Shown here in pieces: positions 1 to 10,900 of a stretch of DNA of 64,000 bases. The stretch is from Membranipora membranacea (taxonomy: Eukaryota; Bryozoa; Gymnolaemata; Cheilostomatida; Membraniporidae). The stretch covers positions 14,940,001-15,004,000 of the forward strand of contig OU612075.1 of NCBI GenBank assembly GCA_914767715.1, written 5' to 3'. Each line of letters starts with the position of its first letter. Position 1 is the first letter of the stretch. The position numbers and the translations under genes were made by a program. Under the pieces are notes generated by a model, which was given only the letters and a program-made list of their open reading frames with translations, was not told the origin of the DNA and made no database searches.

Positions 1-367
1 CAACTTGTAACAGTTGCAATCTTAACTGTTAGTGTACCTTACCAGGTAACGACAAGCCACACCCAAAATTCATGCATGTAGTCAAAATCTTGAGGAAGGG
101 GGATATTGTTTCTTCGGCTTTTTCCTTCATTGAATATGAAACAAGTAGGATTGTCCCCCTGAGGTTTGGATAAATTGGAGCTCTGTACACATATATTGTG
201 AAACAAATTTATTGTCAAAAAATACTTGATAGTAGTTATCTCCAATCCTCATATAAACAAACTTCAATTAATCATTTAGGCCCAAGATTGAGTTGAGATT
301 AGGCCTGATGAGTGTAACTGATTCGAACAAACCCGGATTTGTATTAAACCTTATGTTTTTTACACAG

Positions 368-518
368 ATGTAACAAAGGAGATGTCTGCTTCAAACTGAG
401 TAAGAGCCTGCCGTTCTCCTTTAAGGGAATCTGTGTTACTCAGACCGAGCTGAAGAAACTGCCACCCAAAACTCTCTGTTTTGTCAAACAATTCCCATTT
501 GTTGTTTCAAAAAAATGA
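368..518 (+). CDS. Terminal exon of a secreted cysteine-rich protein (partial gene)
   Basis: The exon opens after a TTACACAG acceptor in phase 2 and encodes 49 residues before TGA at 516-518. It starts CNKGDVCFKL and contains GICVTQTELKKLPPKTLC. Four cysteines, the TELKKLPPK block and the phase-2 start all match the minus-strand exon at 3280-3433, so the two are paralogues in opposite orientation. The upstream exons (signal peptide and middle cysteine exon) are not in 1-367, so they should lie left of the window. I do not recognise the family. The two-copy conservation of cysteine spacing and splice phase is the evidence that this is coding. Function is unknown; secretion is inferred from the paralogue's signal peptide exon. 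Confidence 0.6.
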
Positions 519-1701
519 ACGCTATCTTAATCTGCGGACTCTTTTGTCTACATATCTATTAAGTCATTAAAAAAATTGTTCATTAAAAAATCAAGACTTG
601 ATCAAATCATTAATCACCTAGCTACTAAATTTTACGATTGTTTCATCTGTATAAAACATACAATCAGTGACTCCCATATGTTATTCAATGTTGCACAAGC
701 CACATGCCATACCAACTTATAACAACATCATGAATATATAAAAGCCAAAAATCCCTGCTCTGCACTCTCAAAGCCGAACTACACACCGAACTTCATGCCA
801 GATGGCAATGAGCTGAAAATGTACCAATCTGTAAAACCTCTTGGCGTGGATTTTGATAGAAAATTGACATTTGCTGAACATATGGAGACGTATGTTCTCG
901 TTTGGCCAGCAAGATCTATGGTATGTGTATACTGTAACATATAAAATTCATCTTCAAGATGCCAGTTTATCGTTAATCTTTAATTCCCCATTATTCTATG
1001 ACAATAAAATGAAAAGAAATCAGAAGACAATCATTAAAATATGACTATAATTAATTTGGTTGTTTCTGATTGACTTACACTCTTGGTGTGATCAGTATAT
1101 TGATTGGCTCATAATGTCTGCATACCTTGACAAATTCAACCAATAAAAACTTCTCTTTAGGGAAACTATCATTCATACACCAAAAAGGATATCAGAAGCA
1201 TAACACATAAGCCTCAAAATCAAATTCCTATCAAATCGATTTATTGCAGAGCATTCTTTCTACGAAATCTGAAAGGTCACTTGGCAGTGAGATTTTCAAT
1301 GAATGATGGTATTTTCCTTCACTTTATTATGAACAAAATAAATAGAGGAGAGAGCTAGGGTGGCTAGGTACTTCTTTCATGCTAAAATATGCCTACCTCG
1401 CAATCTAGTTTCCTTCAGTTCCATGTATGATGGTACAAGGGACTTTCTCTGAGCCAAGCTAGAACACAGGCCATTTTCCATGCCTGCTAAGTTTCAATGC
1501 ACATCAGTGCTCAATGGATTGAATTAAAAGAAAAAAAATGACATCTTCCTGATTCTGATTCCTAATAAGCTCACTAGGACGCCATCGTTTATATTTTCAA
1601 GTGGGCTTACTTGGGAACCCCAAGATTTTTCACAAACATAACACACAGTACACACATCTCTTATAGAAAATTATTTCTGTCCTAATCTCAATGCACACAG
1701 A
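519..1701. other. Non-coding stretch, nothing recognised
   Basis: No coding exon, RNA gene or clear repeat was found here. It follows the terminal exon at 368-518, so part of it is probably that gene's 3' UTR. Confidence 0.5.
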
Positions 1702-1926
1702 CCATGTGGCTCAGCCGGTCTTCAGCGCGCGAGTGTTGAAGGTTTTGGGTTCGAATCCCACTGTAGTCAACTGACTACTGGGTAATGTTGGACCCCCAGG
1801 TGTGCTCCAACATGCCTACAATCTGAGAACAAATTGGCGCAGGCATTGCGGCCTAGCCCTTCAGGCAATCCTATCTTGCCACCCTTTCTTCGGGATGCAG
1901 TGAGTGATAAAACTTGAGATTTTAAC
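1702..1926 (+). repeat. tRNA-derived SINE, copy 1 (degenerate A box)
   Basis: This segment aligns along its length with 41482-41719. Both have a tRNA-like head (TGGCTCAG), a perfect pol III B box (GGTTCGAATCC), the block CCACTGTAGTC, and a 3' region containing CTTTCTTCGGGATGCAGTG. Copy 1 lacks about 11 nt right after TGGCTCAG, which removes the second half of the A box, so it is probably transcriptionally dead. The long tail unrelated to tRNA separates a SINE from a tRNA gene. Confidence 0.85.
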
Positions 1927-2227
1927 CAGTTTGATGGCTGTAGAACATTTGTGGCTTGGTATGTTTTTTATTTAAATGAAATGCGCTATATCAAACGTTG
2001 GAGCACAACTACCAACAATGCTGTCATAGGTGGCGTTAGGATGATGAACCCTCTACATAGTTGTGTGTTGAAATGATATGACCTAGTAAGACATCACTTT
2101 GAATCAACAGAGTCTTATGGGTGCAATAATTACAACACTCAAACAAAATTTACGTTGATTAAACCTTAAATTCTTTTTTTTAAACGTTTATTGACAAGCA
2201 ATCTTCATCATTAAAATTATGTTCTTC

Positions 2228-3182
2228 CTATTGTGCCAAGATAAAACAAAAACAAATATATATGGAATAAATAAATAACGAATAAATATGGAAGATAAAG
2301 ACTAACAATGAAAATGGTTGCGTCTTAGACATGAAATACATAAATGCGTATTGTCGGAATGACTTTAAATTGTTTGCAGACCTGATATGTTGCGGAAGGC
2401 TATTGAAAATTATAGAAAGATTGCAAAGAAAATTGTTCAATGGAGGTTTCAGATAATGCGTGTCTCTAATCTGAAAACGATGTATATTAAATGAAAACTG
2501 CTCACATATATAACCTGGAGCCAACATATTAAGTATTTTATAGCCATAAATGGCAGAGTAATAACTGGCAAGCTGTGGTAAGGGGAAAAGATTTAATGAT
2601 CTTGTAAGATCCTGTGTTGATATCAGATGCTTTGGAATGAAATGAACAAAGGCGATAAGCCTAAAAGCCGCTTCTGTAGTAAAAATATTGGATTTGTTAT
2701 GTGAGCTGAGGCTATGTTATAGTAAATATGGATACCATAGATTAAATAACAGAAAATGAAATGGTGGTAAAAGGTCATCGCCGCTTTCCTTCCAATGCAA
2801 AATCTGCATTGCTGAAAAAGTGCAAGATTAGCCTTTAGCCTTTAGTATTTGATTCTAAATAAAATGTCTGAAGGTGAATATTGATGTGTTTCTCAAAGAT
2901 TTTGGATAAAATTGGTAAAACTGAGATTGGTCGAAAGTTGGATGGAACATTTCTATCATCACTTTTAAAAATAGGTGTGACTCTAGCTGATTTCCATTCT
3001 TTTGGGAAAACTCCTTCAACCAAAAATCTGTTTATCATGTCAGTAAGAATGTCAACAATATAGGTGAATGTTTTTCTCAGTATTTTCACTGAAATATCAT
3101 CAGAACCGGTAGATTTATTGTTTGAAATACTAGACATGTATTTCATACAGTCTGATGGTGTCAAATGCGGAATTGGGTTCAT
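2228..3182 (-). mobile_element. Decayed non-LTR retrotransposon (Jockey/CR1-like RT relic)
   Basis: Two minus-strand coding remnants belong to one LINE ORF2. Positions 2835-3182 encode the N-terminal part of a reverse transcriptase, with NKSTGSDDISVKIL, FPKEWKSARVTPIFKSDD and NFRPISVLPILSKIFEKHI. Positions 2228 to about 2650 encode the C-terminal end, with FNSLPQHIRSANNLKSFR. The palm core, including the YADD/FADD catalytic motif expected between them, is absent, so the copy is internally deleted and dead. It sits between the inverted cysteine-rich exons and may have taken part in that rearrangement (inference). Confidence 0.85.
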
Positions 3183-3279
3183 TTTCGCTTTTGTGAGAGG
3201 GTCAATTTTTTTATTTCTTTTAATGATAAACTAAGATGAAGAAGAAAAAAATAACACATTATTACACATAAATATGATA

Positions 3280-5566
3280 TTAAGAAAGTATTCTAAATAG
3301 GGAAAGATTGTCATAGCAGACAGGTTTGGGTGGCAGTTTCTTCAGCTCAGTTTTGGACGAGCATATTCCTTTCCAGAACCAATGAAGATTCGGCCTCAGG
3401 CTCAACTTGTAGCATACAAGATCATTGTTGCATCTGCGAAAAAAAAACACTGAATTTAGCATCCTTCATTTTGATTATTAAGATAAGCTTGAATAAATAA
3501 AAACGAAACACTGCCTGTCAGTTGCAACAACCAATTGGCCAATCGCTCTGATCAGGTACAAGTTACGATAAAAGAGTACAATGCATCAAATCTATCATAC
3601 CCCTGTCCACTTATTACAATGGATGAATATGAAACAAAGCAAAGGCCTTGACCTGTACATGGTTCATTGTTTTCAATGGAGGATTGAGAAGGATGAAGCA
3701 CTAGCGCAGGTGTTTCCTCCCTCTAAAATCGGCTAATCTTAAATATCCTTTGCTTCTCATGGCTGATTGTGCTTTATGTTTTGAATAATTCTACATAACT
3801 TTCACTCAAAAAATTGCACCTTCCTCCTACTCCACATCAGACACTGGACAGTGATTGTATGCTTACTTGATATCTAATACTTACGGTTCAGATTTCGGGT
3901 AGAACTCTCCTGGTAGTTTACCACATCTAGAGTAGCATTGACACTGACCAAACACCTCATGTCTCTCCCAGTCTCAATAGTTATACTGATACTGTCAAAT
4001 AAGGGTATTTAGTTTGTCAGACCTTGGTGGTTATGTTTTCATATCAATCAGAACAATTTGATATTCTCAAAAGATTAAGTGGCCCAACATTCATTCGCAG
4101 AAAAAGGATCTTTACTCTGTGATACGATTGTCAAAGTGTGAAATAGATCGAAACAGAAAACAGGTAATTTTACTAGGGCGAAATATTTATCTTACCCCGT
4201 CTTTGGCCTCCTGAGTACATGATCAAGCTGAGGAGATGGCCAGCACTGCAAACATAACCATAACTATCTTCTCCATTTTCAGTATTGTCTGAGCATCATT
4301 ATCAATTATCAAATGTCGAAGATTAACTAAACTCCTGCTGACCTCAACATTCTTTTATCTTAAGGTCTCAAAATAAAGTGACCCAAACAATATTGTTTGT
4401 CGATTTCCTTATTTTACACCAGGAAACTAGCATAGTCACAGTCAATTGAAATAGAATTGATTAAATCAAACGATATCATAATAATTGGGAGATCGACAGG
4501 TCACCGCTATTATTCATCATAATTATTGAGCGGGATCAGTTTTCTGCAAATGACACATTTCCATCACAGATGGTATGATTTATTGCAATTATTTAATCAC
4601 AGCTAAGCGTGGCATAACCAATGAAATGTGCTTCCTGATTGGTTTATATAGTTTCTCATTCATGTCCTGCTCCCCATGTGACTATGATACAGACTGCTTG
4701 TATCTGACATGCTCTAGGTGGCTATGCTCTCAAAGTGGCTATGCTCTCAAGGTGTCAAATACGACTCCAAATTATGAAAACAGTCTTGTTTCTCGTGGTC
4801 TGGCAACTTCTAGATCAGGGGGTTGGCAACAGATACCATGCCATTTTTCCCTGTCATTATATTCAGTAAATCAACACATCCCCATTTATAAGCTAATCAT
4901 TTGGTGTAAAACTGATTAGGAAGTGCCATAAACTTAGTATCAGGTCTGTCAAGGTTCACATTAATGAACTTTTTTAATGCAGTTGTTCTCATTCAGTTGG
5001 CAGGGGCATTTCGTGTCAAATGGTTCAAGAAAAGGGCTAATATCTAGCAGCAAGATACAATGCTGAGATGAAGATCCAAACCATTCCCTGTGGCTACCCA
5101 ACACAATATATCTAATTCTAATTTCTCCCGAGGACACATGTATGGCTGCACAAATACTTTGCGATGTAGTGAATCGGAGGCAGAAGCCATACCGTCCCGC
5201 TACTGTTAAAAGCCTCAATCCATCATCACCTCTAAGCAGACATAAAAATAGCCAACTGTGGGTAAGAAAATATTATTAGGTAAATTCCCTCAACTCTTAC
5301 CCAGCCACAATATAAATAATGATTGCACTGTCAAATACAATTTAACATATGTTAGTGAAATACAAATACACTTTTAGATCAGAGACTAAATGTTGTGATG
5401 GCAATTAGTTACTCACACTTGATTCAATTCCTAGAAATCCTTTTTTAGCCATTTAAATGAAAAAATAGAAAGTCACCTCTGACTTATCACTATCCGTGTA
5501 TTGCTGACATGACAGCGCTGATGTAACTGTGATCACTGCAACAAGTATCAGTATGGTCTTCTCCAT
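3280..5566 (-). CDS. Small secreted cysteine-rich protein, candidate three-exon gene
   Basis: Exon 1 starts at ATG 5566 and encodes a signal peptide (MEKTILILVAVITVTSALSC). Exon 2 ends at 3885 and encodes FGQCQCYSRCGKLPGEFYPK. Exon 3 is 3280-3433 (CNNDLVCYKL, GICSSKTELKKLPPKPVC, TAA). The exon 2 to 3 junction is phase 2 on both sides. Two models join exon 1 to exon 2. With exons 5477-5566 and 3885-3991 the splice sites look better, but codon 6 of exon 2 is TGA. With donor 5491 (GTGATA) and an acceptor giving exon 2 as 3885-3972, the frame is open for 105 residues with eight cysteines in the mature part. The family is unknown to me; extracellular location is inferred from the signal peptide. 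It could be a pseudogene. Confidence 0.5.
4196..4276 (-). pseudogene. Second copy of the signal-peptide exon, with an in-frame TGA
   Basis: The minus-strand ATG at 4276 opens MEKIVMVMFAVLAISSA, then TGA, then SCTQEAKDG, ending at a good GTAAGA donor in phase 0. It matches the exon at 5477-5566 (same MEK start, hydrophobic core, SA-x-SC cleavage region and phase). The TGA falls where the intact copy has leucine. The simplest reading is a disabled duplicate or alternative first exon. A selenocysteine reading is possible in principle but unsupported, because the paralogue has no cysteine there. Confidence 0.5.
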
Positions 5567-5575
5567 AATTCTAGT

Positions 5576-5605
5576 CTGATAATCATAAAGGTTTATGATT
5601 ATCAG
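5576..5605. repeat. Perfect 14-bp-arm palindrome upstream of the secreted-protein start
   Basis: CTGATAATCATAAA is followed by GG and then its exact reverse complement. The palindrome ends 9 bases upstream of the ATG at 5566, so it lies in the predicted 5' leader or core promoter. Its role is unknown. Confidence 0.75.
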
Positions 5606-7768
5606 AGCTGCTGAACATCTGCGGAAAAAAACAACCTCTATATATCACTTCTTCATTTTGTTATCTAGCGCATCATAGAGTAGCAGCTTAACTTTATGTA
5701 CCCACACAGATATAAAATACACATAGACAAGACAAGTCATAGTTTTACACCATTGCGTTCCCCCTGTGTGCATTTCCCGATACCATAGTGCAAAAAGATT
5801 TTGTTGATAGAACAGGACAACCAAAATGGAAATATTTACAGGGAAGTACTTCCGACAGAAAAATCTTTCAATCACCATTATATTTTTTAAATGACAACAG
5901 TGGGCTGAGGCTTGTGAAATTTAATTCAGAAATTCATATTCATAAATAGATCCAGACATTCCACACTCTGGCTTATGCCAAGGACTCCATACCAGGGTAG
6001 TTGCTTTTACATCAAGGAACCAAAAAATAGAAGGAAACAGCGTGGCACATGTCAGTAAGTCTCTGACATATGGCATTGAAAATTGAGCATGACAGGGGCG
6101 TTTGTTGAGCATTGACTTGATATCTGAGATCCTACAAAACTCATCACTAGCATACATCGTGACATCAAGAGGAGAAACAACTCTGTTTATAAAACAATTT
6201 ATCATCAATCATCATGTCACAAACAATTGAAGCCCGAGGCAGATAGATGTAGACTAGAAAAGCTACCAAATCACAAACAAGCTTGTCCCTTAGTTCAGGT
6301 AACCAGCCAAAATCACACTATAGTTCAAATTCTCATCCATGGCTTCAGGGAAGCAGATGTGCGTCAATCTAATATTAGGAATGTGGTGTAACCCAACTAC
6401 AGTCATTGGTTGTTAATCGCAAAAAAATTGATTGTTAAGAAACTTTCAGGAAACAGTTTTGTTGTTCTTGCCAAAATATATGTTGGCAAGGATTATGGCG
6501 AATGGGAGCTATCTGTGAATGCATATAACAGCTACATCCGCCACCTAACATATAAACGTATAATCTTATAATTGTTGATAATCAATCAAGGAAATTAAAT
6601 GATATTACCAATATTAGGGCAGCCAGTAAGATACAAAATAACATTTCCATGGGTAAACATAATGTCAAGCACAACATTTAGTTTGGCTGCATTCTCAAAA
6701 CAACGTGCTCTTCTGACACACAAAAAAAAGAATCATATTACGAACTGAACAAGAAAGAGAACACAAACACTTTGCTAATCACCAAAAAAGAATGCAAAAC
6801 ACAATATTTATAAAATCACTGAAATAAACTCTTTTCCATAACATGGATATGAGATATAGAGATGACATGAGTAAAATTACCCAGAGAGGGTGCTATGACA
6901 GTCTGTAAAAAGCAAAGTTGTCCACTGCAGGGTTCTCAACCGCTCAGATTTAGCCCGAGTTACTCAGATTTTGGGTTTCAACATCAGGGGATTTTAAGCT
7001 ATAAACCAAGATTTTACCTCTTATTCATCTATGTTTGGGATTTCCAGAATATACAGTTGATTTCTATTGACAATCTAACTGCTTATATATGTAAACTGAA
7101 AATATCACCCTTCAAACAATGGAATTGATCTGTAGAGCCCTAAATTGCTCTTTAGGGTTCTACGACAGGGCCTTGTTGGGAAGGCTAACAGCCCCAAAAC
7201 CCACAGCCGCCCATGCACCGGGCAATTTCTCTTTGTATTCTCCCACGATGAGAGCCCTGTCTACTGGTTAATGAAAAAGCGAGTCATTCCTCCTGCTTTG
7301 GGATAAGCAAGCAAATGGTTTTTTCATCACATATACCACAGCTGTATGGGAGAAATTTTAAATGTAAGATGAGAAATATTTTCAATTGAATAAATTAAAC
7401 ATATTATTCAAAAAAATTTTGTCAAAGAAAAGAAAATTACAAAAAATCATAATCACATCAAATTATATACAAGTGAATGACAAAGCATTTAAAATTCAAA
7501 CTTTAATCATCTATAGACCCTCAGAGTGAACAGAGCACCAATAATTGAAAAATCAAATATATGCACCATGTAGAGGCCCTTAACTGCTTGATTAAAGTTG
7601 ATCAAAATTTTTTTTATAAATTTGTCAGCATAGGGGTAGTGTATGAAAATTTGGTCCTAAGATCAATTTCTTTTATATATCAAGAGGAAACTTGGTTCAT
7701 ACAGTTGAAGATTTAATGAAGCAGCGTTGCCATTGATGTTTTAAGTATGCTGATGGTTCATTGAAACA
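5606..7768. other. Intergenic region
   Basis: It is AT-rich with scattered short open frames that lack family features or splice context. No gene, tRNA or strong repeat was recognised. The right part borders the 3' end of ATPase copy B. Confidence 0.5.
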
Positions 7769-7774
7769 TTTATT
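7769..7774 (-). terminator. Putative poly(A) signal of ATPase copy B
   Basis: A minus-strand AATAAA lies about 160 nt beyond the copy B stop codon, a plausible 3' UTR length. Confidence 0.4.
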
Positions 7775-7931
7775 GTGCGGTGCTAGGAGTTGTGATAAAC
7801 TGGCCTATACTCATAATTAGGCCGTAAGTAGAGTCTCTAACAACTTCCTAGTAATCAGATCACATGCAGTATAAACCTTTAATCAGATTGAATACCACTG
7901 GGGACTCAACGTGCTAAGTTAGGCGATTCTA

Positions 7932-10900
7932 TCATGGGGATGACATCTCGCGATGTAGTATTTCAGAGAACGGATAATTATTCTGTTCGACTGGAGGCCA
8001 GTTGTGGTCCTGCGTAATCATCTCCTCAATCTCCTCATATTCAGACCCTGTAAGTAATCACTCAAAAGATTCACTTCATTGAATCAATTCCCTTTTAATG
8101 CTGTGTGAATATGTATAAGAGATATGCCTCTCCCTCATTAAACTCGCACTGATGGTGAGTAGGGCTAGAACCGGTTTGAAACCCTCTCCTGACCGCGGGT
8201 TTTGTTATTACCCGTTCAAGCACTAATGGTGAGTATTACAATCCTAAAAGGACAGAAAATTATTGAATTATTCAATTGTGCTCAAAAGCAGCAGTTTGTG
8301 AACTTATTGGTAATGTTGATATCCCACCTGAGTAAGCTCGTCTGCAGCAGCTCTTCATCATAGCCTCATGTTTTAGTCTGACTGTCTCGTTTCCTGTAAT
8401 CAGTTTCTCCAGTAACATACTAACTATAAAGTTACCTACTCCGAATAACAGGAACCACGGGCGGAACTCTAGGGGCCCTAATTGTAACTCAAGAAACTCC
8501 GCAACTGACTCTGCAAATAAAATGTGCACTATATCATATGATTTTCTGCTCACAACAGGTGTGTCTTTACAAAGCGGTAGCAGCAGATTATCGTTTGCTA
8601 TACCCGTAACTTGATGATGCATTTGCAGCTTCTGATTCACAAACATATTAAAGTTTACACATAACATACATATCAGTGGTACCAATAATTTTTCAGTCAA
8701 CAGCACGGATTATTTATGGAGTCTCTGCATGATGTATACACCGAATTTCACAGCTTTTTCATCAGTGATAGTAATAAATCCATCCATCCACGTTATCACT
8801 CTCTATAAAAAGGAGCTCAGGCCTTGTTTGTATCCAACAGAATATTATTAGTACTTACTTATAGTTGATAATTTTTACTCATTATCATATAAGAAATGTA
8901 TGTCTCATTATATGACAGATTATCATAGTATTCACTTGACAGTTCAGGCTTACCTGTGGGATAGATGATAAACCATGTGGAGACAGCGATACACAGTAGA
9001 ACGTTCACTAAGAACGGTATGTTATTGAGCAAATGTTTCCTGAATGGGGCGCCCTGTGCAAACATGATGGCGAGTATAATATACTGATACAGTGAGGTGT
9101 TGAATACCGCTGTGTTCTCATATGACTGATACTTCTCATTGTGGTTCCTATTGAACGGGACGAACCTACACAATAAACAGAACACATACGCGGTTATCAT
9201 CATGACTGAGTGGCCAAACCAGTCATTAGATACATCACAGACGTGAATAAATCAACTACAATAACCTTTAGATAGAACAAAGTTTAAATAGATCAGGGTG
9301 GGTTGTATGACAATTTGAATTGGTTGTAAATAAGGATGAGTGCAATGTTGCCCCCTCATTATACAAGAGAAACAAATACACAATCAGTTGACAGTTTCAT
9401 AAGATATTTTAAGAGAAAGGTTTTTTTTTATTGCATGATTCTATTTTATTTTGTCTCACCATGGTTGAGCCATGACCAGCATCAAACCAGCCAACTGCAC
9501 AGCAGCCATGATAATGAAGTTTGCCACTAGAATCAGTATGGGAAAGAAGCTGGCCAGCTTTACTGGAGGCGGGTGAGGGTGTATTTCATCCGCAGCTGGT
9601 GTAAATGGAACTAAAAATCAGAGTCAAAACAAATTTCAGTATGAAAGACGAGATTGCAGTATATGTCAGTTGACCAGTAAACAGCCTATAACTGTACTCA
9701 TGAAATAATGTCAGTATCATCAAAAGAAAATATCTAACAATTAAAAATACTTACAAGTTATTGATAATGACGTGATCATAATCAGATCTATATACAGAAA
9801 TTCAAAATCTGTAAGCGTAGCCCCAGTCTGTAAAACAAGATAAGTAATAGCCTGTATCAAAACTGAGGAAAAATGGGACAAAAAAACGTTTAAAAAACAT
9901 TCAGCTACTTTGGAAAATATTATAATACGAACAGCACATTGGAAAAGATGATAAGACACTACTCACATAATAAAGCAACAGGACAGATGCAAACTGAACT
10001 AGACTGTAGCCAGCAATAAACTTGAACACTCCAAATGATGTGACGAGCGCGGCACGCCCCTCCCGTATAAGCTGTGGTACACACTCTATATTAGCTATCT
10101 TAGATGTGAAGGGGGAGGCGACTGAAGCCTCAGCTTCTGATAGAGATATACCAGAGTGAGCCACTTTCAGAGCTCCGCAATCATTGGCTCCATCTCCACA
10201 CATCGCTACATAGTAACCTGACAGAACATGAAATATATCTATTTATGTATATATATAAATTATCAATTCTGATCAGTCGAAAAAAATAACTGCTGTGGTT
10301 TAAAAACCTGAAAATATCATCAGGCTTCAGCCTGTTCAGGGGGTTATATGTGTGACAAAAACTGACACTTTTATCATGTTAGCCGCATTTATTTATATAC
10401 ATTATCTATATAAATTCCAATTTACCTATATCTTGCAACGCTTCAACAAGTTGAGCTTTCTGTTCTGGGGACATCCTGGCAAACACGGCTCCCTTTACAA
10501 TGATACGTCTCATTGCCTCTGGATGATTATCTCTTATCTCTTTCCAGGCTCGACCAGTTATAGCAAAACAGTAATCATCATTACCACCATCAATTTTCAT
10601 GTCTATAGCCAGGTCCTGTGAAAGTGGAACAACAGGATATCTGACAAAACTTGACATCACGTAATGTGAAAAATCATAGAAACCAAAAGAGTTATGATCC
10701 CCTGATGGCAGTGACACCATATCTATGTTTAAAACTGTGCTCCATAATTTAGAGGCAAAGGTTCAACATCAACTCAACCATATGGTCACTCACTGCCCCC
10801 ACTGCCTTTGATGACCTTTGTAATTATCTAACTATTGGACTATTGTCCTTCTGGCTGTGACTAATAATTGACTCCAATAATGAGTCAATGGTATTTACAC

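Noticed and set aside
1702-1780. Possible tRNA gene (B box GGTTCGAATCC)
   Set aside because: The A box is broken, the acceptor stem does not close and the same long tail occurs at 41.5 kb, so it is a SINE.
4961-5218. 85-codon minus-strand frame with several cysteines near the secreted-protein exons
   Set aside because: Its cysteine spacing does not match the family and no in-phase splice to the signal exon gives a convincing protein.
8272-8327. Extension of the ATPase copy B exon beyond 8328
   Set aside because: A GT donor aligned with copy A ends the exon at 8328; the extra frame is intron read-through.
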